DNA of 13,321 bases from an uncultured Mollicutes bacterium (GTDB taxonomy: Bacteria > Bacillota_I > Bacilli_A > RFN20 > CAG-826), in NCBI GenBank assembly GCA_900540365.1, contig UQFN01000016.1, positions 1 through 13,321 of the forward strand. Reading direction: 5' to 3'. A program made the position numbers and the translations under genes. This document shows positions 1 through 5,679 of the stretch, piece by piece. Positions within the stretch are counted from its first letter, which is position 1; every line of letters starts with the position of its first letter. Under the pieces are notes generated by a model. That model was not told the origin of the DNA. It was given only the letters and a program-made list of their open reading frames with translations, and did no database searches.

Positions 1-26
1 CCCAAAATCTAGGTATAAATTTTGGG
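1..26 (-). terminator. Hairpin downstream of the TSCPD gene, possible terminator
   Basis: A perfect 8-bp inverted repeat, CCCAAAAT (1-8) and ATTTTGGG (19-26), with a 10-nt loop lies just after the stop of the minus-strand TSCPD gene. Position and shape suit a terminator for pduL-TSCPD, but any U-tract would lie before base 1 and cannot be seen. One arm is shared with the repeat at 12-32, so it may instead be part of a dispersed element. Confidence 0.4.
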
Positions 27-32
27 TTTCAC
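12..32 (-). repeat. 21-bp repeat, copy 1 (inverted relative to the copy at 13280-13300)
   Basis: Read on the minus strand, 32 to 12 is GTGAAACCC, then A, then AAATTTATAC, then C. The plus strand at 13280-13300 has the same sequence with T at the two differing positions, giving 19 of 21 matches. Both copies are intergenic and within about 40 bases of a window edge. Copy 1 is half of a hairpin; copy 2 shows no partner arm in the window. Confidence 0.5.
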
Positions 33-39
33 GCTAAAC

Positions 40-303
40 TTAACTATTTTTTAAAATTTCATTAATTCCTTTTGATAATTCATTTGGACAGGAGGTACCG
101 CGATTACCACACATTGTCCCATTTAAAATTTCATAAACATCTTCAAGTTTACGACCAACACATAATTTAGATACACCCTTTGTATTTCCAGGGCAACCAC
201 CTAAAAATTTTACTTCATTAATTAAATGTGTCTCATCATCGTAAGTAATTGTAACTAATCTTGAACAAGTACCTACACAATTATGAGTATATTCTTTAAT
301 CAT
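40..303 (-). CDS. Small TSCPD-domain protein (TIGR03905-like)
   Basis: This 87-aa cysteine-rich protein has Cys9, 13, 37, 48, 65 and 72. It carries the GGCPGN segment (35-40) and the C-terminal TSCP signature (70-73) of the TSCPD family. The same kind of domain is found at the C-terminus of B12-dependent ribonucleotide reductases; free-standing members have no settled function and are thought to bind metal through their cysteines. The length is normal for the stand-alone family. The usual Asp of TSCPD is Asn74 here. Its ATG shares one base with the pduL stop (TAATG at 305-301). The nearest GGAG (320-317) is 13 nt from the ATG, so translation is probably coupled to pduL. Family assignment is good; function is unknown. 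Confidence 0.85.
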   Translation of the reverse strand: MIKEYTHNCVGTCSRLVTITYDDETHLINEVKFLGGCPGNTKGVSKLCVGRKLEDVYEILNGTMCGNRGTSCPNELSKGINEILKNS

Positions 304-881
304 TATTTAATTAATTCTCCATAAACTTCACCAAAGCAATTTCCGGCGTTTGATTCATCAGTATCAATATGCATTGCTAAGGCAAATCTTGATTTAACTC
401 TTACAACTGTATCACCAAAAACAATTTCTCTTCCAGTTCCAGTTACTTTAACACTAACAACATCACCATTCTTGACACCAAATTCTTTAGCGTCTTCTTC
501 ATTCATATGAATATGACGTTTTGCAATAATTAATCCTTCAGCTAGATCAATTGATTTACCATTAACTGGATTAACTAAGGTAATAGGTGCACTACCTTTA
601 ATATCTCCAGATTCTCTAATTGGAGCTTTAACTCCTAATGTTCTTGCATCAGTTGCACTTACTTCAACTTGGCATTCAGTTCTTACTGGTCCTAAAATTG
701 AAACACCTTTAATAGTATTTTTTGGACCAACTATATCTAATTTAGTATCAGAAGCAAATTGTCCAGGTTGTGATAACATTTTCTTTGGATTTAAAGTTGC
801 TCCCTCTCCTAATAAATATTCTAAAGCTTCTTGTGTAACATGAATATGTCTAGCACTTGTTTCAACTAAAATTTTCTTCAT
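303..881 (-). CDS. pduL: Phosphate propanoyltransferase / phosphotransacetylase, PduL family
   Basis: PduL-type phosphotransacylase, which exchanges CoA for phosphate on short acyl-CoA such as acetyl-CoA or propionyl-CoA. Acetyl-phosphate can then give ATP through acetate kinase. The protein has 192 aa. The two family repeats carry His-x-His metal motifs, RHIH at 11-14 and RHIH at 122-125, and the conserved MHIDTDE lies at 170-176. I start at 881, not at an upstream TTG at 914, because GGAGG (892-888) sits 6 nt before this ATG and family homology begins at once. There is no N-terminal extension of the sort that targets PduL to microcompartments, and no shell gene nearby, so this is probably the cytosolic fermentative enzyme. 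It is first in a two-gene unit with the TSCPD protein. Confidence 0.93.
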   Translation of the reverse strand: MKKILVETSARHIHVTQEALEYLLGEGATLNPKKMLSQPGQFASDTKLDIVGPKNTIKGVSILGPVRTECQVEVSATDARTLGVKAPIRESGDIKGSAPITLVNPVNGKSIDLAEGLIIAKRHIHMNEEDAKEFGVKNGDVVSVKVTGTGREIVFGDTVVRVKSRFALAMHIDTDESNAGNCFGEVYGELIK

Positions 882-898
882 AAAATACCTCCTTTGAT

Positions 899-907
899 AT
901 TTTATCA
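899..907 (-). promoter_or_regulatory. Candidate extended -10 for pduL
   Basis: The minus strand 907-899 reads TGATAAAAT, an extended -10 type box. Transcription would start near the 5' edge of the pduL Shine-Dalgarno site, leaving a very short leader. No good -35 is seen. A second -10-like TATAAC lies at 922-917, so the choice is uncertain. Confidence 0.3.
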
Positions 908-977
908 CTCTCAATTGTTATATTAAATTAAAAAAATGAATGCTCGTTCAAAAATGTTAAAAATAAATATATTTTTC

Positions 978-1006
978 TTCAAAACTCTTTTAATGTGTGT
1001 TAATAT
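978..1006 (+). promoter_or_regulatory. Candidate promoter of tRNA-Leu(GAG)
   Basis: TTCAAA (978-983) and TAATAT (1001-1006) are 17 nt apart, and the -10 is preceded by TG-T (998-1000) as in extended -10 promoters. A start about 7 nt downstream falls just before the tRNA 5' end at 1015. The boxes match consensus only moderately. Confidence 0.45.
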
Positions 1007-1014
1007 ATTTTCAC

Positions 1015-1099
1015 GCGAGAATGGCGGAACTGGTAGACGCGTACGTTTGAGGGGCGTATAGGGCAACCTGTGTGAGTTCAAGTCTCATTTCTCGCACCA
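1015..1099 (+). tRNA. tRNA-Leu(GAG)
   Basis: This class II tRNA has acceptor stem GCGAGAA (1015-1021) paired with TTCTCGC (1089-1095), discriminator A1096 and encoded CCA 1097-1099. The anticodon stem 1042-1046/1054-1058 closes loop TTGAGGG with anticodon GAG at 1049-1051, reading CUU/CUC Leu codons. The long variable arm has an AGG/CCT stem (1060-1062/1067-1069). The T arm is 1072-1076/1084-1088 with loop TTCAAGT. It stands alone, with its own promoter and terminator. Confidence 0.95.
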
Positions 1100-1104
1100 T
1101 TTGT

Positions 1105-1132
1105 AAAAAGTGTCGATTCAATCGACTTTTTT
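1105..1132 (+). terminator. Intrinsic terminator of tRNA-Leu(GAG)
   Basis: GTCGAT (1112-1117) pairs with ATCGAC (1121-1126) around a TCA loop, preceded by an A-run and followed by six T (1127-1132). It lies 6 nt after the encoded CCA. Confidence 0.85.
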
Positions 1133-1171
1133 ATTATTTATAGAATTTTTTTCTTATTTTATAATTTCTTA

Positions 1172-1195
1172 AAAGAAAGTAATATAACTTTCTTT
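1172..1195 (-). terminator. AT-rich hairpin, possible terminator of the small-ORF pair
   Basis: AAAGAAAGT (1172-1180) and ACTTTCTTT (1187-1195) form a perfect 9-bp stem with a 6-nt loop. On the minus strand a short T-run follows. It lies about 100 nt downstream of the last small ORF, so the link is tentative. Confidence 0.3.
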
Positions 1196-1218
1196 GTAAT
1201 TTTAATATTTAATTATTT

Positions 1219-1253
1219 TTAACTTATTTTATTAGTTTCAATAAAAAAGTTAA
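1219..1253 (-). terminator. Long AT hairpin downstream of the small-ORF pair
   Basis: TTAACTTATTTTATT (1219-1233) pairs with AATAAAAAAGTTAA (1240-1253) with one bulged A and a 6-nt loop. There is almost no GC in the stem and no clean U-tract, so it may be a weak terminator or just an AT-rich inverted repeat. Confidence 0.3.
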
Positions 1254-1295
1254 AACATATCAATAATTATTTTATTAATTTTCTCATTTTTAAAA

Positions 1296-1538
1296 TCAGA
1301 TATCAGTTATATATTCTCTCAGACCTGCTTGAGAGAACTTCATTGGATCCCTCAGGAAGTCTTCTATGTCTTCCTCTCTGAATTTGTCTCTCCCTGATAG
1401 AGTTTTCTCCTTGACTAACTTTATTACTGCTATTGTCGCTGGAGTATAATTCAATTTCTTCGCTATTTCTATTGCTTTGTCGAACTTTTCAGCAACTGAT
1501 AATTTTGCTAATTCTTCTTGTGTTAAACCAACTATCAT
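1296..1538 (-). CDS. Unrecognised 80-aa protein (small-ORF islet, second gene)
   Basis: I do not recognise this protein. It is charged and probably helical, with no signal peptide, membrane segment or cysteine; it has an early EELAK stretch and an acidic EEDIEDFL segment near 56-63. A Shine-Dalgarno AAGGAAA lies upstream of the ATG at a workable distance, which supports a real gene. Codon use differs from neighbours: Ile is mostly ATA where core genes prefer ATT, and AAG, GAC, TTC, CTG and AGG are frequent. The part coding for the C-terminal half approaches 47 % GC by eye. It is the only gene in the window ending in TGA. It follows the 52-aa ORF by 42 nt on the same strand and lies 3' of tRNA-Leu. 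I infer recent transfer; the function is unknown. Confidence 0.6.
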   Translation of the reverse strand: MIVGLTQEELAKLSVAEKFDKAIEIAKKLNYTPATIAVIKLVKEKTLSGRDKFREEDIEDFLRDPMKFSQAGLREYITDI

Positions 1539-1580
1539 TTCTATTTCCTTTTTTATTCTAATAAACTATTACAATGATAC

Positions 1581-1739
1581 TTAATAGTTGTCGTCCAGAA
1601 TTTCTCCCACTGGATATTTCATTTTTAAGTATTTCTGATAATTCTCTGGATTCTTTTCCATATCTTCCAATATCGAAACTACGAACGGATAACGTTCCTG
1701 CTTTTTCTTGAGTTCCTTCTTTAATTCTTCTAGCGTCAT
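1581..1739 (-). CDS. Unrecognised 52-aa protein (small-ORF islet, first gene)
   Basis: This short ORF reads from ATG at 1739 to TAA at 1581. AGGAGA precedes the ATG at about 6 nt, a better ribosome site than chance would give. The protein begins MTLEELKKELKKKQERYPF, continues through an EDMEKNPENYQKYLK segment, and ends in VGEILDDNY. It is very charged and probably helical, with no cysteine and no membrane segment. I know no family for it. It uses codons rare in the neighbours (CTC, CAG, CCG, TCG, CTG, GAC) and is visibly richer in GC than flanking core genes. It is co-directional with and 42 nt upstream of the 80-aa ORF, so the two are probably cotranscribed. Two adjacent small genes recall toxin-antitoxin or phage remnants, but no motif supports either. 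Confidence 0.55.
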   Translation of the reverse strand: MTLEELKKELKKKQERYPFVVSILEDMEKNPENYQKYLKMKYPVGEILDDNY

Positions 1740-1827
1740 TTTTTTCTCCTATTTTTAAATTAACATTTTAATTTCCTAATTCAATATTTGTTTTAAAAAT
1801 TAATACTCATTAAATAATAAAATTCAC

Positions 1828-1855
1828 AAAAATAGTTTAGTTTTAGACGGTTTTT
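1828..1855 (+). repeat. 28-bp direct repeat, copy A (downstream of the M3 peptidase)
   Basis: This matches 3662-3689 at 24 of 28 positions in the same orientation. The shared core is AAAAATAGTT, then TTTTAGAC, then a T-run. Copies A and B lie on either side of the M3 peptidase gene. On the minus strand each copy lies upstream of a transcription unit: the small ORFs for A, the peptidase for B. Confidence 0.5.
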
Positions 1856-1872
1856 TTCTAAATTAAGGCTTT

Positions 1873-1903
1873 TCAAAAATAAAAGAGGAGCGAGCTCCTC
1901 TTT
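1873..1903 (-). terminator. Intrinsic terminator of the M3 peptidase gene
   Basis: AAAGAGGAGC (1882-1891) and GCTCCTCTTT (1894-1903) form a GC-containing stem. On the minus strand it is followed by a T-rich tail (1881-1873). The stem overlaps the peptidase stop codon at 1902-1904. Confidence 0.85.
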
Positions 1904-3596
1904 ACATTTCTTGATCATTAAATGTTTTTAATACTTTAATTTGTGGTTTAATAACTTTCTTTACATTTCCGTCTTCGAATGGATTTCTTAATTTAGCTTT
2001 TTCTAATAATTCAATAAATGGATGCTTACCACCAAGTTTTAATAACTTAAGATATTTTTTCCATGCTTTTTCGCGATTCTTATCCATTTCACACTTGAAT
2101 TGTAAAGCTAAGACTTGAGCTAAAGTATAGTCTATATAATAAAATGGTGTACTAAAAATGTGTGTTTGTCTTACCCAATATCCACCATTTTCTAAATAAT
2201 CAAATCCATCATAATTTAACCAAGGACGATACTTATGATCAATTTCTTTCCATTTTAAACATCTTTCTTTATGAGTAGCTTCTGGATTTTCATAAACAAA
2301 GTGTTGGAACTCATCAACTGCTACTCCATAAGGTAAAAATGAAATAGCATTACTTAAATGAGAATATAAATATTTGTCTTTATCTTCTTTAAAGAATAAT
2401 TCCATCCAAGGCCAAGCAAAAAATTCCATCGACATACTATGTATTTCACAAGCTTCTAATGTTGGACTTCTTAAAGCTGGATTATTAATTTTACTGCTAA
2501 GATATCCTTGGAAAGCATGTCCTACTTCATGAGTTAAAGTATCAACATCTTGGCTTGAACCATTACTATTAGAGAATATAAATGGTGCTTTGTATTTTGG
2601 AAGATAAGTCATATAACCTCCACCCATCTTTCCTTTTTTTGCTTCTAAATCCATTAATTCTGAATCAACCATGAAATCAAAGAATTTACCTGTTTCATCT
2701 GACATTTCATGATACATTTTAGAAGCATTTCTTACTAACTCATCAATTTTCCCTTTTGGTGTAGCGTTTCCTGATAAGAATTCTAGATTTAAATCAATAA
2801 ATAATGGATTCTTAATTTTAATTCTTTTAATTTGTCTTTGAACTAATTTTTCGACTTCAGGAACTACAACTTCTTTAATTTGATTACGATAGTTAGCAAC
2901 CATTTCAGCATTATAATCAAGTCTTCCAAGTCTTCTATAACCAAATTCTACATAGTTTTTATAACCTAATTTTTGTGCCATTTTAGTTCTTAATTTAACT
3001 AATTTATCGTAAATATTGCCGATTTCATCATCATTTTCTTTTAAGAAACCATAATAAGCTTTAGCAGCATTAATTCTAGTGTCGCGATCTTTTGAAGTCA
3101 TAAATTTACCAAGTTGTGATAAATTTCTTTTTTCACCTTCAAACTCTATTTGAGCACTAGCTAAAAGGGCTTCATATTTGTTAACTAATTTATTTTCTTC
3201 AATTAAATCTTCAATAATTACTTCATTAAATACTTTTTGATTATTCTCTAAAATATCAAAATAATGTTTTCCTAATTTTTCCTCTAGTTCTTTTCTAAAT
3301 TTTGATTCTAATACTGCTTTATCAAATTTAGTTGAGAAATTATTTATTTGTGGTGAAATCTCATTAGCAATTTCATTTGCTCTAATATTTTTCTTATCTA
3401 AAGTATCAATTGAAAAGCGAATTGAAATGATCGTAAATTCAGTTGCAAGTTCGTCACTTAATTTAAAATATTTTTTAATAACGTCGTAAGCTTCTTTACT
3501 AGTAGCAGCATTATTAAATTCTTCTATCAAATTTTCAAACTGAGTTTTAACCTTTTCAAGATTTGGTACTTTTAATGGTAATTTTGTAAATTTCAT
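1902..3596 (-). CDS. M3 family zinc oligoendopeptidase
   Basis: Cytosolic zinc metallopeptidase of family M3 (thimet/PepF-like), which trims short peptides. The active site HEVGH lies at 356-360, with Glu357 the expected general base. The downstream segment EACEIHSMSMEF (381-392) should supply the third zinc ligand, probably Glu384. The C-terminal part has the tyrosine-rich segments typical of the family. Length is 564 aa, normal for the M3 branch distinct from PepF. I start at 3596, where GGAGG (3609-3605) precedes ATG by 8 nt; a TTG at 3611 overlaps that ribosome site and the likely transcription start, so it is rejected. The gene is single, with its own promoter and terminator. There is no signal peptide. 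Confidence 0.93.
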   Translation of the reverse strand: MKFTKLPLKVPNLEKVKTQFENLIEEFNNAATSKEAYDVIKKYFKLSDELATEFTIISIRFSIDTLDKKNIRANEIANEISPQINNFSTKFDKAVLESKFRKELEEKLGKHYFDILENNQKVFNEVIIEDLIEENKLVNKYEALLASAQIEFEGEKRNLSQLGKFMTSKDRDTRINAAKAYYGFLKENDDEIGNIYDKLVKLRTKMAQKLGYKNYVEFGYRRLGRLDYNAEMVANYRNQIKEVVVPEVEKLVQRQIKRIKIKNPLFIDLNLEFLSGNATPKGKIDELVRNASKMYHEMSDETGKFFDFMVDSELMDLEAKKGKMGGGYMTYLPKYKAPFIFSNSNGSSQDVDTLTHEVGHAFQGYLSSKINNPALRSPTLEACEIHSMSMEFFAWPWMELFFKEDKDKYLYSHLSNAISFLPYGVAVDEFQHFVYENPEATHKERCLKWKEIDHKYRPWLNYDGFDYLENGGYWVRQTHIFSTPFYYIDYTLAQVLALQFKCEMDKNREKAWKKYLKLLKLGGKHPFIELLEKAKLRNPFEDGNVKKVIKPQIKVLKTFNDQEM

Positions 3597-3617
3597 TTTT
3601 ATTTCCTCCAAAAATAT

Positions 3618-3626
3618 ATTATATCA
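3618..3626 (-). promoter_or_regulatory. Extended -10 promoter of the M3 peptidase
   Basis: The minus strand 3626-3618 is TGATATAAT, a perfect -10 with the TGn extension. No convincing -35 is seen, as expected for extended -10 promoters. Transcription would start near 3611, leaving a short leader with the GGAGG site. Confidence 0.65.
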
Positions 3627-3661
3627 GCATTTAATATTCTTAAAAGTGAAACGATTTTTGA

Positions 3662-3689
3662 AAAAATAGTTAACTTTTAGACACTTTTT
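3662..3689 (+). repeat. 28-bp direct repeat, copy B (upstream of the M3 peptidase)
   Basis: Partner of 1828-1855 (24/28). Its left end with its flank, TTTTTGAAAAAATAGTTA (3655-3672), is also identical over 18 bp to 6980-6997, the A-rich segment just upstream of the tRNA operon -35. It lies in the divergent gap between the peptidase and the HAD gene. Confidence 0.5.
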
Positions 3690-3742
3690 AATTAAAAATG
3701 AGTGATTTACTATCAAAATTAAATGAAATATGATATTTTATT

Positions 3743-3748
3743 TATAAT
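3743..3748 (+). promoter_or_regulatory. -10 box of the HAD-ispD-S1-pgi operon
   Basis: A consensus TATAAT lies 22 nt before the HAD start codon, so the message would begin near 3755 with a short leader holding GAGG (3761-3764). No good -35 at 16-18 nt; the nearest is TTAAAT. Confidence 0.45.
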
Positions 3749-3770
3749 AAAATATTAAACGAGGATTTTT

Positions 3771-4604
3771 ATGGATAAACCAATTGTTGCAATTATGTAC
3801 GACTTTGATAAAACTTTAGCTATCACAGACATGCAAAATTTTAATTTCATACCAAATATGGGATATACAGTCGAAGAGTTCTGGAATGAGACTTCAGAAT
3901 TTTGTGATAAAGAACAAATTGATAAAATACTTGGCTATATGTACATGATGATTCATACTGCAAAGAAAAATGGTATTAAATTAACAAGAAAATTTTTAAA
4001 TGAACAAAGTAAGGATATTAAATATTTCCGTGGTGTTGAAAATTGGTTTAATCGAATTAGAGAATATGGTAAAGAACGTGGTTTAATTATTGAGCACTAT
4101 TTAATTACAAGCGGAAATAAAGAAATTGTTGAAGCTACTTCTATTGCTAAAGAATTTAAAGCTATCTTTGGTTGTGAATATATTTATGATGAAACAGGTG
4201 AAGCTATTTGGCCAAAATTAATGATTAACTATACACAAAAGACTCAATTTATTTTTAGAATTTCAAAAGGATTAATTTCTGATAACGATGATAAAAAAAT
4301 TAATGAAAAAACAATGACCAGAAGAATTCCATACAATCGAATGATTTATTTAGGTGATGGATTAACTGATGTTCCAAGTATGATTGTTGTTAAGGAAAAT
4401 GGTGGAAACTCAATTGCGGTCTATAAAAAAGGTGAAAGAGATAAAGTTGTTCATTTGTTTGAAGATCAAAGAGTTAATTTTATTTGTAAAGCTGATTATA
4501 GTGAAAATAGTGAACTCGATAAAGTTATTAAGTTAATTTTAGATAGTATTGTAATTGATGAATCTTTAACAAGAAGAAAATTAGAAATTAAGAAGGAATT
4601 ATAA
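3771..4604 (+). CDS. HAD-superfamily phosphatase
   Basis: A 277-aa haloacid dehalogenase-type hydrolase. Motif I is DFDKT (11-15), with Asp11 the expected nucleophile and Asp13 the acid/base. Motif II is LITSGN with Ser114. A likely motif III Lys is Lys157. Motif IV is GDGLTD (195-200), the magnesium site. The helical insert after motif I (about 20-100) suggests a C1-type cap, so the substrate is a small phosphorylated molecule that cannot be named from sequence. GAGG at 3761-3764 supports the start. It leads an operon, and its stop shares a base with the ispD start (TAATG), so translation is coupled. No signal peptide is present. Whether its substrate relates to the isoprenoid or sugar-phosphate steps of its neighbours is unknown. 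Confidence 0.85.
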   Translation: MDKPIVAIMYDFDKTLAITDMQNFNFIPNMGYTVEEFWNETSEFCDKEQIDKILGYMYMMIHTAKKNGIKLTRKFLNEQSKDIKYFRGVENWFNRIREYGKERGLIIEHYLITSGNKEIVEATSIAKEFKAIFGCEYIYDETGEAIWPKLMINYTQKTQFIFRISKGLISDNDDKKINEKTMTRRIPYNRMIYLGDGLTDVPSMIVVKENGGNSIAVYKKGERDKVVHLFEDQRVNFICKADYSENSELDKVIKLILDSIVIDESLTRRKLEIKKEL

Positions 4605-5293
4605 TGAATATTGCGATAATTTTACTTGGTGGAAGTTCAAAAAGATTAAATTTAAACACTCCTAAACAATTTATTAAATTAAATGATAAGGAATTATTTG
4701 AATATTCTTTAGAAACCTTTGCAAAACTAGATGAAATTGATCAAATTATTTTAGTTACAGGTAAGAACTATTATGAACATGTTTATGATATCGTAAACAA
4801 TAAATATTCCTATAAAAATATTAATATTGTGATCGGCGGAGAAACTCGTCAAGAATCTGTATTTAATGCTTTAAGCTACTTAAAAGATAAGGTTTTAGAT
4901 AACGATGTTGTTTTAATTCATGATTCTTCTAGACCTTTAGTTACTTCAAGAATTATTATTGATCATTTAAATGCCTTGCAAAAAGAAGAAGGAACTTCTA
5001 CTTATGTTGATATTTTTGATTCAATTATCATGAAAGAAAATGGATATATAAAAACGTATGTTCCTCGCGAAGATTATTTTTTAGTACAAACTCCTCAAGG
5101 ATTTAAATTTAAAGATATTTATGACGTTCATGAAGAAATGAAAAATAAGAATCAGTTACTTTTTACTGATGATGCTTCTTTACTTGTAAAAAAAGGTAAA
5201 AAGATTAAACTAATTTACGGTGATAGATTTAATTTTAAAATTACTACACTAGATGACTTAATGTTATTGCGAAGCATTTTAGAGGCAAATTAA
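4604..5293 (+). CDS. ispD: 2-C-methyl-D-erythritol 4-phosphate cytidylyltransferase
   Basis: IspD joins CTP and methylerythritol 4-phosphate in the MEP isoprenoid pathway. The protein is 229 aa, normal for the family. The nucleotide-binding N-terminus is LLGGSSKRLN (7-16) followed by PKQF (20-23), so Arg14 and Lys21 match the catalytic Arg and Lys. Further signatures are GGETRQESV, LIHDSSRP, QTPQGF and TDDASL, and near the C-terminus NFKITTLDDL with the substrate-binding Lys. TarI, the ribitol-phosphate cytidylyltransferase, is a close relative; ispF in the same window and the absence of teichoic acid genes favour IspD. AAGGA (4593-4597) is the ribosome site. The stop overlaps the S1 gene start (TAATG). 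Confidence 0.88.
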   Translation: MNIAIILLGGSSKRLNLNTPKQFIKLNDKELFEYSLETFAKLDEIDQIILVTGKNYYEHVYDIVNNKYSYKNINIVIGGETRQESVFNALSYLKDKVLDNDVVLIHDSSRPLVTSRIIIDHLNALQKEEGTSTYVDIFDSIIMKENGYIKTYVPREDYFLVQTPQGFKFKDIYDVHEEMKNKNQLLFTDDASLLVKKGKKIKLIYGDRFNFKITTLDDLMLLRSILEAN

Positions 5294-5679
5294 TGAAAGC
5301 AAGTAACTATTTTGAAAAAGATCAAATTGTTGAAGGCATCGTTACTAGAATTAAAAAGTATGGTGTTTTTTTATCTTTTGATAATGGTTATGTTGGCTTG
5401 CTACATATTTCAGAGATTTCTACAAACTTTGTAAATAATATTAATTCTTATTTTTCATTAGGAGATAAAATTAAAGTTTTAATTAAAAAAATTGATCAAG
5501 GTAATAAATTTTTATTTGTTTCAATTAAAGATTTACCTGATGAATTAAATCCATATAAGGAAATTTTACCTTCAAAAAAAATTGTGTCTTACTTAAAAGA
5601 TATTAATTTTTCAAAATTAGAAAAAGCATTACCTAAAATGATTGAAGAAGAATTAGAAAGAGAGGATAAAAATGATTAA
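5293..5679 (+). CDS. S1-domain RNA-binding protein, YugI/CvfD (GSP13) family
   Basis: A 128-aa protein with one S1 domain at about 9-77, starting GIVTRIKKYGVFLSF and including GLLHISEIS. A short charged tail from 95 (LEKALPKMIEEELER) resembles the C-terminus of Bacillus YugI. Related proteins bind RNA or 30S subunits and act as post-transcriptional regulators. The position next to pgi recalls Bacillus, where yugI lies in the same genome neighbourhood as pgi (from memory). AGAGG (5281-5285) precedes the ATG, which overlaps the ispD stop. Its own end overlaps pgi by 8 nt. A partial ribosomal protein S1 is less likely, since those have several S1 domains. Confidence 0.82.
   Translation: MKASNYFEKDQIVEGIVTRIKKYGVFLSFDNGYVGLLHISEISTNFVNNINSYFSLGDKIKVLIKKIDQGNKFLFVSIKDLPDELNPYKEILPSKKIVSYLKDINFSKLEKALPKMIEEELEREDKND

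Noticed and set aside
303..881. Bacterial microcompartment locus suggested by pduL
   Set aside because: There are no shell protein genes and no encapsulation peptide on PduL, so the cytosolic fermentative role is more likely.
882..914. TTG start for pduL, eleven codons upstream
   Set aside because: The extra residues include the ribosome site of the ATG at 881 and do not belong to the conserved PduL start.
901..1014. Riboswitch or T-box upstream of pduL, gltX or ychF
   Set aside because: The leaders are too short or lack conserved T-box or riboswitch elements; only AT-rich sequence and promoter-like boxes are seen.
1099..1900. Attachment-site duplication of the tRNA-Leu 3' end
   Set aside because: I looked for a second copy of the tRNA 3' end (TTCTCGCACCA) around the islet and found none, and no integrase is present.
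3597..3611. TTG start for the M3 peptidase, five codons upstream
   Set aside because: The TTG overlaps the GGAGG ribosome site and the predicted transcription start; ATG 3596 has proper spacing.
3679..3709. CIRCE/HrcA-like operator between the peptidase and the HAD gene
   Set aside because: A TTAGACACT...GAGTGA-like pattern was noticed, but the arms are not complementary in the CIRCE manner and the spacing is wrong.
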